Assembly: GCA_034440635.1 (NCBI GenBank)
Contig: JAOTON010001681.1
Location: 513,501 to 577,500, forward strand
Length of the DNA stretch: 64,000 nt
From: Lepas anatifera
Lineage: Eukaryota; Arthropoda; Thecostraca; Lepadidae
Direction: 5' to 3'
Shown here: positions 1 to 10,630 of the stretch, piece after piece
How the letters are laid out: every line of letters starts with the position of its first letter
How positions within the stretch are numbered: position 1 is the stretch's first letter
Translations under genes and position numbers: made by a program
The notes under the pieces: generated by a model
What the model saw: the letters and a program-made list of their open reading frames with translations, nothing else
Told to the model about the DNA's origin: nothing
Database searches by the model: none

Positions 1-253
1 GATGCGCGATTTATCTCTAAATAACCCAGCAAAGGACCCGGGTAGAGGGTAGTGGGCAGGTCAGCCCTGGAAAGAAGCAGTTATAAATTAACAGCGTTTG
101 ACGATTCACTCTAAGATATCCTGTTGACGAAGCCATAGGGATTATACTACACAATGGTTGTTGCAGCCCCCTTATCCCGTCATCACGGACTGTGGGCGGG
201 GCCGCCGTTTCAGTGGCGCCGGCTGGCCGGTGCACTGGAGCGGCAGGACTCAC

Positions 254-423
254 CCGTCTCCGTCCAGCGTGATCTCGGTGTCAGCCAGCAGCCGGTGCAC
301 CAGGCCGATGGTGGTGCGCCGCTGGCAGTCGATGCCCAGCAGGCAGCACTCGTCCGCCGTCGGCGACGCCACCACCACCAGGTACCGGCTGCGGCGCGGC
401 CGCCCGCTCTCCAGCCGCACCGC
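254..423 (-). CDS. ssh: slingshot protein phosphatase, internal exon (SSH N-terminal domain)
   Basis: This is an internal coding exon of slingshot, the phosphatase that dephosphorylates and activates cofilin/ADF to control actin turnover in the cytoplasm. Read on the minus strand it gives AVRLESGRP, RYLVVV, CLLGIDC, RTTIGLV and a final LDGDG, all landmarks of the SSH N-terminal domain that precedes the phosphatase domain. The acceptor is CTGCAG ending at 424, just before the GCG codon for Ala. The donor is a perfect GTGAGT at 253-248, splitting the last Gly codon (phase 2). Length is 170 nt: 56 codons plus two bases. The GIDC/RTTIGLV wording is closer to insect slingshot than to vertebrate SSH1-3. 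No phosphatase-domain exon is in the window; the gene continues beyond position 1. The 33-bp minisatellite starts only a few bases upstream of the acceptor. Family assignment is from remembered sequences, not a search. Confidence 0.85.
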
Positions 424-429
424 CTGCAG

Positions 430-1250
430 CACGGTCCACTCCCCTCACCAGCCGGCACAACCGCAGTCCACTCCGCCTCACCAGCCGGCACAACCACAGT
501 CCACTCCGCCTCACCAGCCGGCACAACCACAGTCCACTCCGCCTCACCAGCCGGCACAACCACAGTCCACTCCGCCTCAACAGCCGGCACAACCACAGTC
601 CACTCTGCCTCACCAGCCGGCACAACCACAGTCCACTCCGCCTCACCAGCCGGCACAACCACAGCCCACTCCGCCTCACCAGCCGGCACAACCACAGTCC
701 ACTCCGCCTCACCAGCCGGCACAACCACAGTCCACTCCGCCTCAACAGCCGGCACAACCACAGCCCACTCCGCCTCACCAGCCGGCAAAACCACAGTCCA
801 CTCCGCCTCACCAGCCGGCACAACCACAGTCCACTCCGCCTCACCAGCCGGCACAACCACAGTCCATTCCGCCTCAACAGCCGGCATAACCACAGCCCAC
901 TCCGCCTCACCAGCCGGCACAACCACAGTCCACTCCGCCTCACCAGCCGGCACAACCACAGTCCACTCCGCCTCACCAGCCGGCACAACCACAGTCCACT
1001 CCGCCTCAACAGCCGGCACAACCACAGCCCACTCCGCCTCACCAGCCGGCACAACCACAGTCCACTCCGCCTCACCAGCCGGCACAACCACAGTCCATTC
1101 CGCCTCAACAGCCGGCACAACCACAGTCCACTCCGCCTCACCAGCCGGCACAACCACAGTCCACTCCGCCTCGCCAGCGGGCACAACCACAGTCCACTCC
1201 GCCTCAACAGCGGGCACAACCACAGTCCACTCCGCAACACAGTTCAAACG
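430..1250. repeat. 33-bp minisatellite, about 24 copies
   Basis: Units read CCAGCCGGCACAACCACAG followed by TCCACTCCGCCTCA, 33 bp each. Some copies differ (CAACAG for CACCAG, CAGCCCA for CAGTCCA). Because 33 is a multiple of three and the unit has few stops, several frames on both strands stay open for more than 300 codons (for example PAGTTTVHSAS repeats on plus and EWTVVVPAGEA repeats on minus). These are not considered genes. On the minus strand the last unit merges into the acceptor of the slingshot exon at 423. Confidence 0.95.
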
Positions 1251-1257
1251 TCGACGG

Positions 1258-2345
1258 ATCGTTGCACTGTAATAGTTCAGTAAAAACAGTCGGCGCTTTA
1301 GTCGACGCAGAAGTTAACCAAGTTCGTGCTTATACACATGTGGAGGGCATACAAGCGGCTCAGCAGAGCAATAAAATCACCACCACCAACTGCGTCGCTT
1401 CAGAAGCTCAGAGACAGTTCTCTGTTTCTGAGCCCAGGCCTACCACATTACGTCTCGAACTTTTAAAAATATGCCATGCTCCACTCCGCCTGACTGGCCA
1501 CAAAAACCACAGTCCACCCCGACTCCCCACCCGAACAACCACAGCCCACTCCGCCTCATCACCGGCAAAACCACAGTCCACTCCGCCTCACCAGCCCGCA
1601 AAACCACAGTCCACCCCGCCTCACCAGCCGGCACAAAAGCCACAGTCCACACCGCCTCACCACCCGGCAAAACCACAGCCCACCCCGCCTCGCCAGCGGG
1701 CAAAAGCCACAGTCCACTCCGCCTCACCAGCCGGCACAACCACAGTCCAACCCGCCTCACCAGCCGGCACAAAAGCCACAGTCCACACCACCTCCCCACC
1801 CGGAACAACCACAGCCCACCCCGCCTCACCAGCCGGCACAAAACCACAGTCCACTCCACCTCACCAGCCGGCACAACCACAGTCCACCCCGCCTAACACA
1901 GTTCAAAAGTCCACAGATCGATTGCACCTGTAATCAGTTCCCGCAAAAACCAGTCCACGGCGCTTTAGTCGACGCAGAAGTGTAAGCCACAGTTCGTGCT
2001 TATACACACGTGGAGCATACAAGCGGCTCAGCAGAGCAATAAAATCACCACCACCAACTGCGTCGCTCTCAGAAGCCAGAGTCCACAGTTCTCTGTTCCC
2101 TGAGCCCAGGCCTACCACATTACGTCTCGAACTTTTTAAAAAAAATATGTCATGCTCCACTCCGCCTGACTGGCCACAAAAACCACAGTCCACCCCAACC
2201 TGATCACCCACAAAAACCAAGTCCACCCCACCTGATCACCCGCAAAAACCAGTCCACCCCACCTGATCACTCACAAAAGCCACAGTCCACACCACCTGAT
2301 CACCCGCAAAAACCAGTCCACCCCACCTGATCACTCACAAAAACC
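1258..2345. repeat. duplicated spacer plus second and third blocks of the 33-bp family
   Basis: A non-repetitive spacer (about 1258-1480) is followed by diverged 33-bp-family units (1485-1905). The spacer then recurs at about 1909-2160, followed by more diverged units with CACCTGATCACCCGCAAAAA (2165-2345). This is a segmental tandem duplication of roughly 650 bp. The second spacer has extra CCAC/GTCCA-like bases compared with the first at several points, as if minisatellite motif had leaked into it. I see no coding potential beyond array frames. Confidence 0.85.
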
Positions 2346-4427
2346 ACCGTCCTGACCAGTCGCACCAACCACAATACAGACTGTCATAAATGCCGTGTAT
2401 ATCACATGGTGTTGAAGAGGTTTTACTACATCCTATTTCCAAACAGGCCACCACAACTTGACTATTGCATATCGTGGGATGGCTGTATCTACAGCTGATC
2501 TGGACGGAAGGCTAGGAGCCTGTATAACGGGTTGGCGGTGGAGAAAAGGAGAGAAGACATGCCAGGGAAACATTGTTTGAATTCTACGCAAAAATGCCAA
2601 AATTACTATGCCTTTGGACCCATTTTCGACGCATCATAGGTATATCCTAAAATTGCATAAAACTGGAATAGGTTAATGCAGGTCCGTTGGAACTGGCGCC
2701 ACCCGACATTGTTTGGGGTCGGTGAAGTCCGAGTGAAGCAGGTGAAGTCTCGGGACGGCGCGACGGGATGCCGGCAACAAAATGACAACCTCAAGTGCTG
2801 AACTGTTCGGGATAAACCATTTTGAGTCCCATCCCTAATGATAATCATCGGGTTGTTCGGGCATCACAGTGACAATGATTACGAGATGACACAACGTGGG
2901 GCGCTCAAAAGTCGTACCGGGAAATCGGCCCTTGGTTGGCGAGATGGCCCCCGTTACCAGCAGCTCTAGTGCGCGTCCGCAGTGACCTCTCGTCAACCTC
3001 GGGAGCAGATTCGAAATAGGCAATGTCCATTATCCCCCAGTGATATCGTTTGGTAGTGCGCTAAGGATTACAATGCCATTTACAAATGCATGTCCACATC
3101 CACCCTGCTGAATGTAAAACACAGGCCGAATCAAACATCTTGGCCGCGGAGGACCTCTGGAGCCTGCCACAAGATGTAGCCGTCGCCCGCGCTTCGGCTT
3201 ACGACGAAGAAGTCAGCGTCCACGCGCCAGTTGCGAGCTAACCAAAAGTCGTAGCGTCTTGAAACAAAACCCACACAACAGAGAAGAAAAAACATTAAAA
3301 CGCAAATACTTGCTTAAACGTAAACCATGCCATCATGTGCTTAAGCTTCAACAGGTCATTTTGATCACCTGATGGGCTCGAACCCCACCGGCGGCACACG
3401 GACATTAGCCCAGTGCTCAAACTGGGCTTGCTTCTCCTACCATTTTCAAACAAAATGGTACATTTTCAAAACAAAAATCGGTACAATCTGGTCCAAAATC
3501 CATGAAAGTCTAAACAAAATTCGACATTTGTTAAATATTTTGGTTCTGGAAAAATTCATAATTTTCGTTTTATAAAAAGTCAGAAACCGACTTTTTAGCA
3601 TAGGCAGCTCCAGGGGGGATACTTCCCTCCTCCGACCAGCCATCGGCGCTGCGTGAAATGGCCGCGGCGCTGCCTCCCCAAGGACGCGAGTATAGACACC
3701 CCAACCATAGTATTTAGCGCCTACTTGATAGGGGCTTCCGCCCCAAAAGAAGCGCCCCCTGGTCCGGATGGCGCCCCCCCCACACCGATCGGAGGTCCTG
3801 GATCTGTCCATGTGTTTAGGGCTCATAAATTTTTGCTTTGCAGGAAAACCTAGTTTGAAAGTTCTTCTCACTTTCTGATTTATATGGCTTTGAACAAATA
3901 TCGTCAAAATTGGAGTGTATTGGGGAATCGACCCAGACTGAACCTGAAATGTGGGGTTGCCCATCGTTTTAGTGTTTGTGTAGTAATCAACAAACGCTTA
4001 AACCGTCACTACCGTATCTTCACATATATCGAACTCATAACTTTGTGATAAATTCCACTCAAAATTGAGATTAAAAGATGTCAAAAACAGTTTGAGGGCT
4101 TAAAAATTTGCGTTTTCGGTCAATATGAAAAATTCACTCACTGTCTTTAGAGAGAGTGCATGTTTTGTAGCTCAAAAAGTCTACAAAAAGATAAGCATAT
4201 AGTTGAAAGGTATATCTCGGAATTTTGGAAAATGACATGGGAACTTTGGCATTCCAAAACATATTTGACCATACCCGGGACCGTACCTTTAACCCAAACA
4301 CGTTTCAGGTCACTGCAATCAATTCCATTTCAGAGGTAAAAAAAGCTCGGCTAGAAGCGGGTTTCCTTCGTCAAGGAGGAACGAGGTTGTGGTCGATTCT
4401 GACACGCACACTTCCACAAGCACTGAC

Positions 4428-4620
4428 CATGCGGAGGTTGTCGTCGGCTCTGATGAGCCCCAGCATGTCCTGCAGATGGCGCTGGATGTCGGAGCCGGAG
4501 CCGGAGCCGGAGCCAGAGCCGTAGCCGCCATGGGGTGCTGGACTACGACCTCGCAGCGGCGGCGGTTGTGGTAGCACCAACGCCGAGCCTTTCACCGCGT
4601 ACACGCACTCCCGGCTGGGG
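4428..4620 (-). CDS. ssh: slingshot protein phosphatase, 5'-proximal coding exon
   Basis: On the minus strand this exon encodes PSREC, VYAVKGSALVLPQ, a Gly/Ser linker, then SDIQRHLQDMLGLIRADDNLRM. That is the start of the slingshot conserved N-terminal region (family pattern: EC/ES..KG.ALVLP, then D(I/L)Q.HLQ.M..LLR.ED). It is 193 nt long: one base completing a split codon (phase 2), then 64 codons ending exactly at ATG before the donor GTCAGT (4427-4422). The next exon begins in phase 0 with AVRLES, so the two join without a break into LRM-AVRLES, the expected family junction. The acceptor TTGCAG (ending at 4621) is the final copy of a motif repeated throughout the adjacent 61-bp array. The linker includes an in-frame GGAGCC hexanucleotide repeat (about 4492-4520) encoding Gly-Ser pairs. 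An acceptor a few bases further in (CCCCAG) is possible. Confidence 0.85.
4492..4520. repeat. GGAGCC hexanucleotide repeat inside slingshot exon
   Basis: About five GGAGCC copies (plus strand) encode a (GS)n linker on the minus strand between the KGSALVLP motif and the SDIQRHLQ motif. Copy-number changes here would be in frame, so it is a candidate length polymorphism in the protein. Confidence 0.8.
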
Positions 4621-6165
4621 CTGCAACACCGCAGACAGGCCAGGTCACACCCCGGACACCACACAGCACCCTCCCGGCTGGGGCTGCAACACCGCAGACA
4701 GGCCAGGTCACAACCCGGACACCACAGCCCCCTCCCGGCTGGGACTGCAACACCGCAGACAGGCCAGGTCACACCCCGGACACCACAGCCCCCTCCCGGC
4801 TGGGACTGCAACACCGCAGACAGGCCACACCCCGGACACCACAGCACCCTCCCGGCTGGAACTGCAACACCGCAGACAGACCAGGTCACACCCCGGACAC
4901 CACACAGACCCCCTCCCGGCTGGAACTGCAACACCGCAGACAGGCCAGGTCACACCCCGGACACCACAGCACCCTCCCGGCTGGGACTGCAACACCGCAG
5001 ACAGGCCAGGTCACACCCCGGACACCACAGCGCCCTCCCGGCTGGGACTGCAACACCGCAGACAGGCCAGGTCACACCCCGGACACCACAGCGCCCTCCC
5101 GGCTGGGACTGCAACACCGCAGACAGGCCAGGTCACACCCCGGACACCACAGCGCCCTCCCGGCTGGGACTGCAACACCGCAGACAGGCCAGGTCACACC
5201 CCGGACACCACAGCGCCCTCCCGGCTGGGACTGCAACACCGCAGACAGGCCAGGTCACACCCCGGACACCACAGCCCCCTCCCGGCTGGGACTGCAACAC
5301 CGCAGACAGGCCAGGTCACAACCCGGACACCACAGCACCCTCCCGGCTGGGACGGCAACACCGCAGACAGGCCAGGTCACACCCCGGACACCACAGCACC
5401 CTCCCGGCTGGAACTGCAACACCGCAGACAGGTCACACCCCGGACACCACACAGCCCCCTCCCGGCTGGAACTGCAACACCGCAGACAGGCCAGGTCACA
5501 CCCCGGACACCACAGCGCCCTCCCGGCTGGGACTGCAACACCACCAGACAGGCAGGTCACACCCCGGACACCACACAGCCCCCTCCCGGCTGGAACTGCA
5601 ACACCGCAGACAGGCCAGGTCACACCCCGGACACCACAGCACCCTCCCGGCTGGAACTGCAACACCACAGACAGGCCAGGTCACACCCCGGACACCACAG
5701 CACCCTCCCGGCTGGAACTGCAACACCGCAGACAGACCAGGTCACACCCCGGACACCACAGCCCTCCCGGCTGGGCTCACCAGAAAGGCACCCCCCCCCC
5801 ACACACCACCCCCCCCCCCCGGGACCAAAAAGAGACAGGTCACACCCGGACACCACAGCCCCCTCCCGGCTGGAACTGCAACACCGCAGACAGGCCAGGT
5901 CACAACCCGGACACCACAGCACCCTCCCGGCTGGGACTGCAACACCGCAGACAGGCCAGGTCACACCCCGGACACCACAGCACCCTCCCGGCTGGAACTG
6001 CAACACCGCAGACGGCCAGGTCACACCCCGGACACCACAGCACCCTCCCGGCTGGGACTGCAACACCGCAGACAGGCCAGGTCACACCCCGGACACCACA
6101 GCACCCTCCCGGCTGGGACTGCAACACCGCAGACAGGCCAGGTCACACCTCATTCCTGAGCAGAG
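4617..6165. repeat. 61-bp minisatellite, about 25 copies, in slingshot upstream intron
   Basis: The unit begins CCCGGCTGGGACTGCAACAC and continues with CGCAGACAGGCCAGGTCACA and a CCCCGGACACCACAGCACCCT-like tail. The period is 61 bp, with a few shortened units and one diverged C-rich interruption near 5765-5850. Since 61 is not a multiple of three, open frames rotate between units and the apparent long ORFs are artefacts. On the minus strand each unit contains GGTGTTGCAG followed by TCCCAGCCGGGA, the same sequence as the real acceptor and first bases of the exon at 4620. Confidence 0.95.
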
Positions 6166-7262
6166 GTACGCGTATAACCTTGGACAATTCCCCAGTCACC
6201 AGACTTATCGGATGGTTTTCTCACGTCGGGTGGGTTAGCTTTTTGCCGACCGGCGCAAGGGATTGCTGTTCGGCGTGACCCTGAAATGGGTAAAGATGGA
6301 TAACTAAAGCTGCAACTGCTTATTTCAATGCACTTTCTGTCATAGTTTGAGGACATACCCTGGTAGGCATACATAATGCCTGTACACAAGAAATAAAACT
6401 CAGTCCTACATCTGCATTGACTAGAGAAATCAAATCTCTCACAACCCACCTCTCCTAAAAATATGACGGTAATTACTATTATTGATCACTCGCCACACCG
6501 GCGCGCCACGCCAGTCACCAACCGTCGTGGTGTGCGGCAACATCATCAGCAGCGATTTAAGCTTCGATAGCCTGAGGGCAAAATTACGTTACATAGGCCT
6601 GAGGGTACTAAACAAGTGCTTTTTTCTTAAGCTGTTTTACGTCACGCGACTTTTGAAGTTGCTATGCATCGTCATCTTTGAACCCGTCCGAGGCTAGGTT
6701 CCTGTTGTCTTCAAGGCGGCGTCTGCTGCTCCCCTGGCTTACCTTGTGACGGAAAGTTTGCGAATAGCACTACTAATTCTTACAGCTTATTTGTCAAAAG
6801 TAAAAATATGCCAAAATTACAATAACCAGTGGTAGGAAATCCAGCTGCCGGCTTTGCTATCTGATACAAATTCTGTTTGGGTTCTTTTTTCTATTTAGAA
6901 TTTATGTATCGACTGTTTGGTTGGGCGGAATGTGGGGTATTTTATTTATGTAAATTGATGATTTTATTATTAAGGTTTATAAGAAACGATAATTTATTCT
7001 CAATTTTTTCAATTTGATTCAAAACGTGATTATGTGCAAATAGTATTAAAACCCTTAAATACTTTAGGGCCAAGTTTTGCTGAATCATAGTTGAGCTTGG
7101 CCGCCCAGGACTAATTTCTTTTGTTTTTGAGGTGCGTTGTGCAGTTGTGTAGTATGGGTTTCTTAGCTAAAATCGTCGCAGGATTGTTCTAAATATATAC
7201 TGGAATAGGAACTGCCGCTCAAAATTGCATGTCTTAAATATTGATACCTGTTATTTGCATTT
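6166..7262. other. unassigned intronic/intergenic sequence
   Basis: Between the 61-bp and 51-bp arrays. It is AT-rich, especially 6800-7200. I see no conserved coding, tRNA-like promoter or terminal repeat here. Confidence 0.5.
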
Positions 7263-7618
7263 CTGTTTCCGTGAGCTGCCAATCCCGGCCAGGCACCTGT
7301 TCCCCCACCTTCTCTGCTCCCATGAGCTGCCAATCCCGGCCAGGCACCTGTTCCACCATCTTCTCTGCTCCCGTGGGCTGCCAATCTCGGCCAGGCACCT
7401 GTTCCCCATCTTCTCTGCTCCCATGAGCTGCCAATCTCGGCCAGGCACCTGTTCCACCATCTTCTCTGCTCCCATGAGCTGCCAATCTCGGCCAGGCACC
7501 TGTTCCACCATCTTCTCTGCTCCCGTGAGCTGCCAATCCCGGCCAGGCACCTGTTCCACCATCTTCTCTGCTCCCGTGGGCTGTCAATCTCGGCCAGGCA
7601 CCTGTTCCACCATCTTTT
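7263..7618. repeat. 51-bp minisatellite, about 7 copies
   Basis: Units begin GAGCTGCCAATCCCGGCCAG and end with CTTCTCTGCTCCCGT or CCCAT. Spacing is 51 bp with one 50-bp unit near 7375-7425 that shifts the frame. The open frames on both strands (SCQSRPGTCSTIFSAP on plus, EKMVEQVPGRDWQL on minus) result from 51 being a multiple of three. Confidence 0.95.
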
Positions 7619-8911
7619 GAGTCACCTTTGCAACTCCTGGCAACAGTATTGGAAGACACTTACGTGTAGCAGGATTCTGGAGACGAAGCCCGAACTTGGT
7701 GAGCGGCCCTCCTCATGGTGCCAATATCGGCGGGACGAGGTGGCTCTGTGCAGACAGCGCACTGCTCACAGGCCGGCCACCCTCCGATACTCGCCCTGAG
7801 GGAAAGCCCGGCCACTCTGCTGGCGCTGTGGAGCCTCCTCTCAGTGAGGCACGTGATGGCGACCTGCCGCGGCCCTTCTCCTCCAACCCGGGATAAACAA
7901 TTTAGGATATACAGTGATGATATATTCGGAACACAACCCCTCCTCAGAACCTTCACGAGGGCAATTGATCAGAAATAGTACTGGTCATGGTGATTAGGTA
8001 TATTGCGCATACAGAATTCGAGGAGGAAGGCCAATTAATAATTTTTTTACCTACAATAATGCTCTTCGGTGCAGCACTCGAAATCTATCTACCAAAAAAG
8101 AAGAGGGGTTAATCCGAAGAGGAAGTTCATTCAGAAAGACCAAAACGGAAAGAGATTAATTGCTGAATCAATTTCCTGTCAATTATTTCTATCGTCATAC
8201 AAATTGGTTGTGAGGCCTCCATTTACCGCGGCTGGGCTGACTGCAGTCTTGTATCGTGCATATTATAAAATAGACGTGAATCCTCCGACAACAGCTGAGT
8301 CAAACTTCACCGGACCGCATTGAACAGAATCGTCCGCCTGGTTATCACCAATCCAGGCGTTTCCCGGTCTTTATGTTCCAAATATGGAGCATTAGCGGAG
8401 TGCACCGGGCCTTAGCAACGGGTCGCCGTCACTAAGCTTACGGAACACCCCAAGTTGGCAACATTGATAACTTCTGCATCTTTACGGGCTCGTACAGCAA
8501 ATCGACCGTACGCCTTCAGACGGGAAAAATGGGATGACTAACCGGGATGACGTAAGCCCATTCTCTGATATCATTCTCAGTGGGTACCATCACGTCCTAC
8601 AAGAGCAGCAACACTGAAGCATAGTACCAGAAATAGCAAGGCCAATCATCCCAACCATCACGTCTCGCCACAGCAAGCAACAAGCAAGCGCTGCTGGCAG
8701 ACGACGGGATGGCGAGGGCGTGACCCCTCCACGTCAGGGGCCAGTTCAACCACGGCCTGCGCGTGGACGCTTCCATGGTGCCCCGTTATGGGTACCACTC
8801 AGCCACGATGCACATACATCGGAGCTAGGCCGACTAGGTTGGGAGTTGCCTGGACTTGGTGCGCTGCAGACGGTTATAGGTGCAACACGGAGCTGTGCTC
8901 GGGAGAGCGCA
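7619..8911. other. unassigned sequence between two minisatellites
   Basis: No recognised gene. One short plus-strand stretch near 8735-8830 reads GQFNHGLRVDASMVPRYGYH and then HSATMHIHRS before a stop. It looks protein-like, but I cannot place it in a family and see no clear splice sites. Confidence 0.4.
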
Positions 8912-9935
8912 GGGCCAGCCAGCCCAGCCGCCGGGAAGCCGCTGCTCCTGCTGCAGGGCCAGCCAGCCCAGCCGCCGGGAGGCCGCTGCTCCTGCTGCAG
9001 GGCCAGCCAGCCCAGCCGCCGGGAGGCCGCTGCTCCTGCTGCAGGGCCAGCCAGCCCAGCCGCCGGGAGGCCGCTGCTCCTGCTGCAGGGCCAGCCAGCC
9101 CAGCCACCGGGAGGCCGCTGCTCCTGCTGCAGGGGCAGCCAGCACAGCCGCCGGGAGGCCGCTGCTCCTGCTGCAGGGGCAGCCAGCACAGCCGCCGGGA
9201 GGCCGCTGCTCCTGCTGCAGGGGCAGCCAGCACAGCCACCGGGAGGCCGCTGCTCCTGCTGCAGGGGCAGCCAGCACAGCCGCCGGGAGGCCGCTGCTCC
9301 TGCTGCAGGGGCAGCCAACACAGCCGCCGGGAGGCCGCTGCTCCTGCTGCAGGGCCAGCCAGCCCAGCCGCCGGGAGGCCGCTGCTCCTGCTGCAGGGCC
9401 AGCCAGCCCAGCCGCCGGGAGGCCGCTGCTCCTGCTGCAGGGCCAGCCAGCCCAGCCACCGGGAGGCCGCTGCTCCTGCTGCAGGGGCAGCCAGCACAGC
9501 CGCCGGGAGGCCGCTGCTCCTGCTGCAGGGGCAGCCAGCACAGCCACCGGGAGGCCGCTGCTCCTGCTGCAGGGGCAGCCAGCACAGCCGCCGGGAGGCC
9601 GCTGCTCCTGCTGCAGGGGCAGCCAGCACAGCCGCCGGGAGGCCGCTGCTCCTGCTGCACGGCCAGCCAGCCCAGCCGCCGGGAGGCCGCTGCTCCTGCT
9701 GCAGGACCAGCCAACACAGCCGCCGGGAGGCCGCTGCTCCTGCTGCAGGGCCAGCCAACACAGCCGCCGGAAGGTCGCTGCTCCTGCTGCAGGGCCAACC
9801 AGCCCAGCCGCCGGGAGGTCGCTGCTCCTGCTGCACGGCCAGCCAAACACAGCCGCCGGAAGGTCGCTGCTCCTGCTGCAGGGCCAACCAGCCCAGCCGC
9901 CGGGAGGTCGCTGCTCCTGCTGCAGGCGCTGGGCA
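8912..9935. repeat. 44-bp minisatellite, about 23 copies with two unit types
   Basis: The unit is GGCCAGCCAGCCCAGCCGCC plus GGGAGGCCGCTGCTCCTGCTGCAG, 44 bp. Two variants (GGCCAGCCAGCCC and GGGCAGCCAGCAC) occur in runs, giving a patchy higher-order pattern. The 3' units are more diverged (AAGGTCGCT, AACACAGCC). Long Pro/Ala/Gly/Leu open frames appear in all frames on both strands and are not genes. Confidence 0.95.
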
Positions 9936-10370
9936 AACACTTTGTCTTCTTCGACATGTTCTTCTTTTCACCTTCGTGCCACTGCTGGAGGAGCTTGCTT
10001 GTGATAGATTCTAGACAACTGGAACGGTTAGAAAGGAAAGGGCGACGATATGCCCCCTAAAAGACCAGACGGAGCTGAGGACGCAGGAGCGGGACAGCTC
10101 CGACAACTGCTGCAACAGTCAACACACTTGCCACGAGCAGGAGAAGACATCAGAGGCCAAAATCCACAGCCACCAGCATTTGGAAATGCAGATATTTTTT
10201 ATATGTCGACACTTTGGCAACAAATCCCATGGTTTTCTTAGTGATTCCTAGATATGCATAGACAAATCACAAATGATCACCCTCGTAAAGTTAGACTCCG
10301 GCTGGTTTTGTGTACGCTTTTCAGGGCTGACATACACGTCCGATCTCATGACGGTGGTCCCCGGAGCATC

Positions 10371-10630
10371 CCGTGCTCAGTAGCTCAGGGGTAGCGCCGC
10401 GGGCTTCTGAGCTGACGGTCTCGGGTTCAATCCCGGTACCCTCGGGGCGGACTCCCGCACCCAGCCGCAGCCCTGACCCCGCGAGACGGTTTCCAACCGC
10501 CTTCTGCAACCCGGCGGGGCACGAGAAAAGAGTCCTCAATAGCCAAGAATTCCTCCGCCAGGTGCGGTAAATTGGGCAATTGCCCCTGATATTGGCGAAG
10601 CTAGGAGCCAGAAAGAAGAAGAAAAATATG
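10371..10630 (+). mobile_element. tRNA-derived SINE
   Basis: A Pol III A-box-like TAGCTCAGGGGTAG starts at 10381 and a good B box GGTTCAATCCC lies at 10424-10434, the correct spacing for a tRNA head. A GC-rich unrelated body follows (CCAGCCGCAGCCCTGACCCC), and the element ends in an A-rich tail AGAAAGAAGAAGAAAAAT near 10610-10628. This is head, body and tail of a tRNA-derived SINE. The head does not make a full functional tRNA. Exact ends are inferred. Confidence 0.75.

Larger units (their letters stand above)
424..4427 (-). other. ssh: slingshot intron between the two recognised exons
   Basis: This is the phase-0 intron joining the exon ending LRM to the exon starting AVRLES. It begins with GTCAGT at 4427 and ends with CTGCAG at 424. 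It holds the 33-bp minisatellite blocks (430-2345). The remainder, 2350-4425, is AT-moderate sequence in which I see no gene. At 3373-3386 there is an isolated B-box-like GGGCTCGAACCCC, and 3600-3800 is GC-rich and may be an old mobile-element end. Confidence 0.75.

Noticed and set aside
1..250. Next slingshot exon (GFSV...HIFKPVSVQ) near the left edge
   Set aside because: None of the expected motifs is readable on the minus strand before position 1; the exon must lie outside.
3373..3386. B-box-like GGGCTCGAACCCC as a tRNA or SINE
   Set aside because: No A box at the required distance and no tail; too little to call.
8735..8830. Protein-like plus-strand reading LRVDASMVPRYGYHSATM as a host exon
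   Set aside because: No recognised family and no convincing splice sites at both ends.
8720..10060. A 446-codon plus-strand open frame and equally long minus-strand frames over 8.7-10 kb
   Set aside because: They are the 44-bp minisatellite read in rotating frames; Pro/Ala/Gly/Leu content and simultaneous openness on both strands show no coding constraint.
10371..10445. Functional tRNA gene
   Set aside because: A and B boxes are good, but acceptor and anticodon stems do not pair and an A-tailed body follows, so a SINE is more likely.
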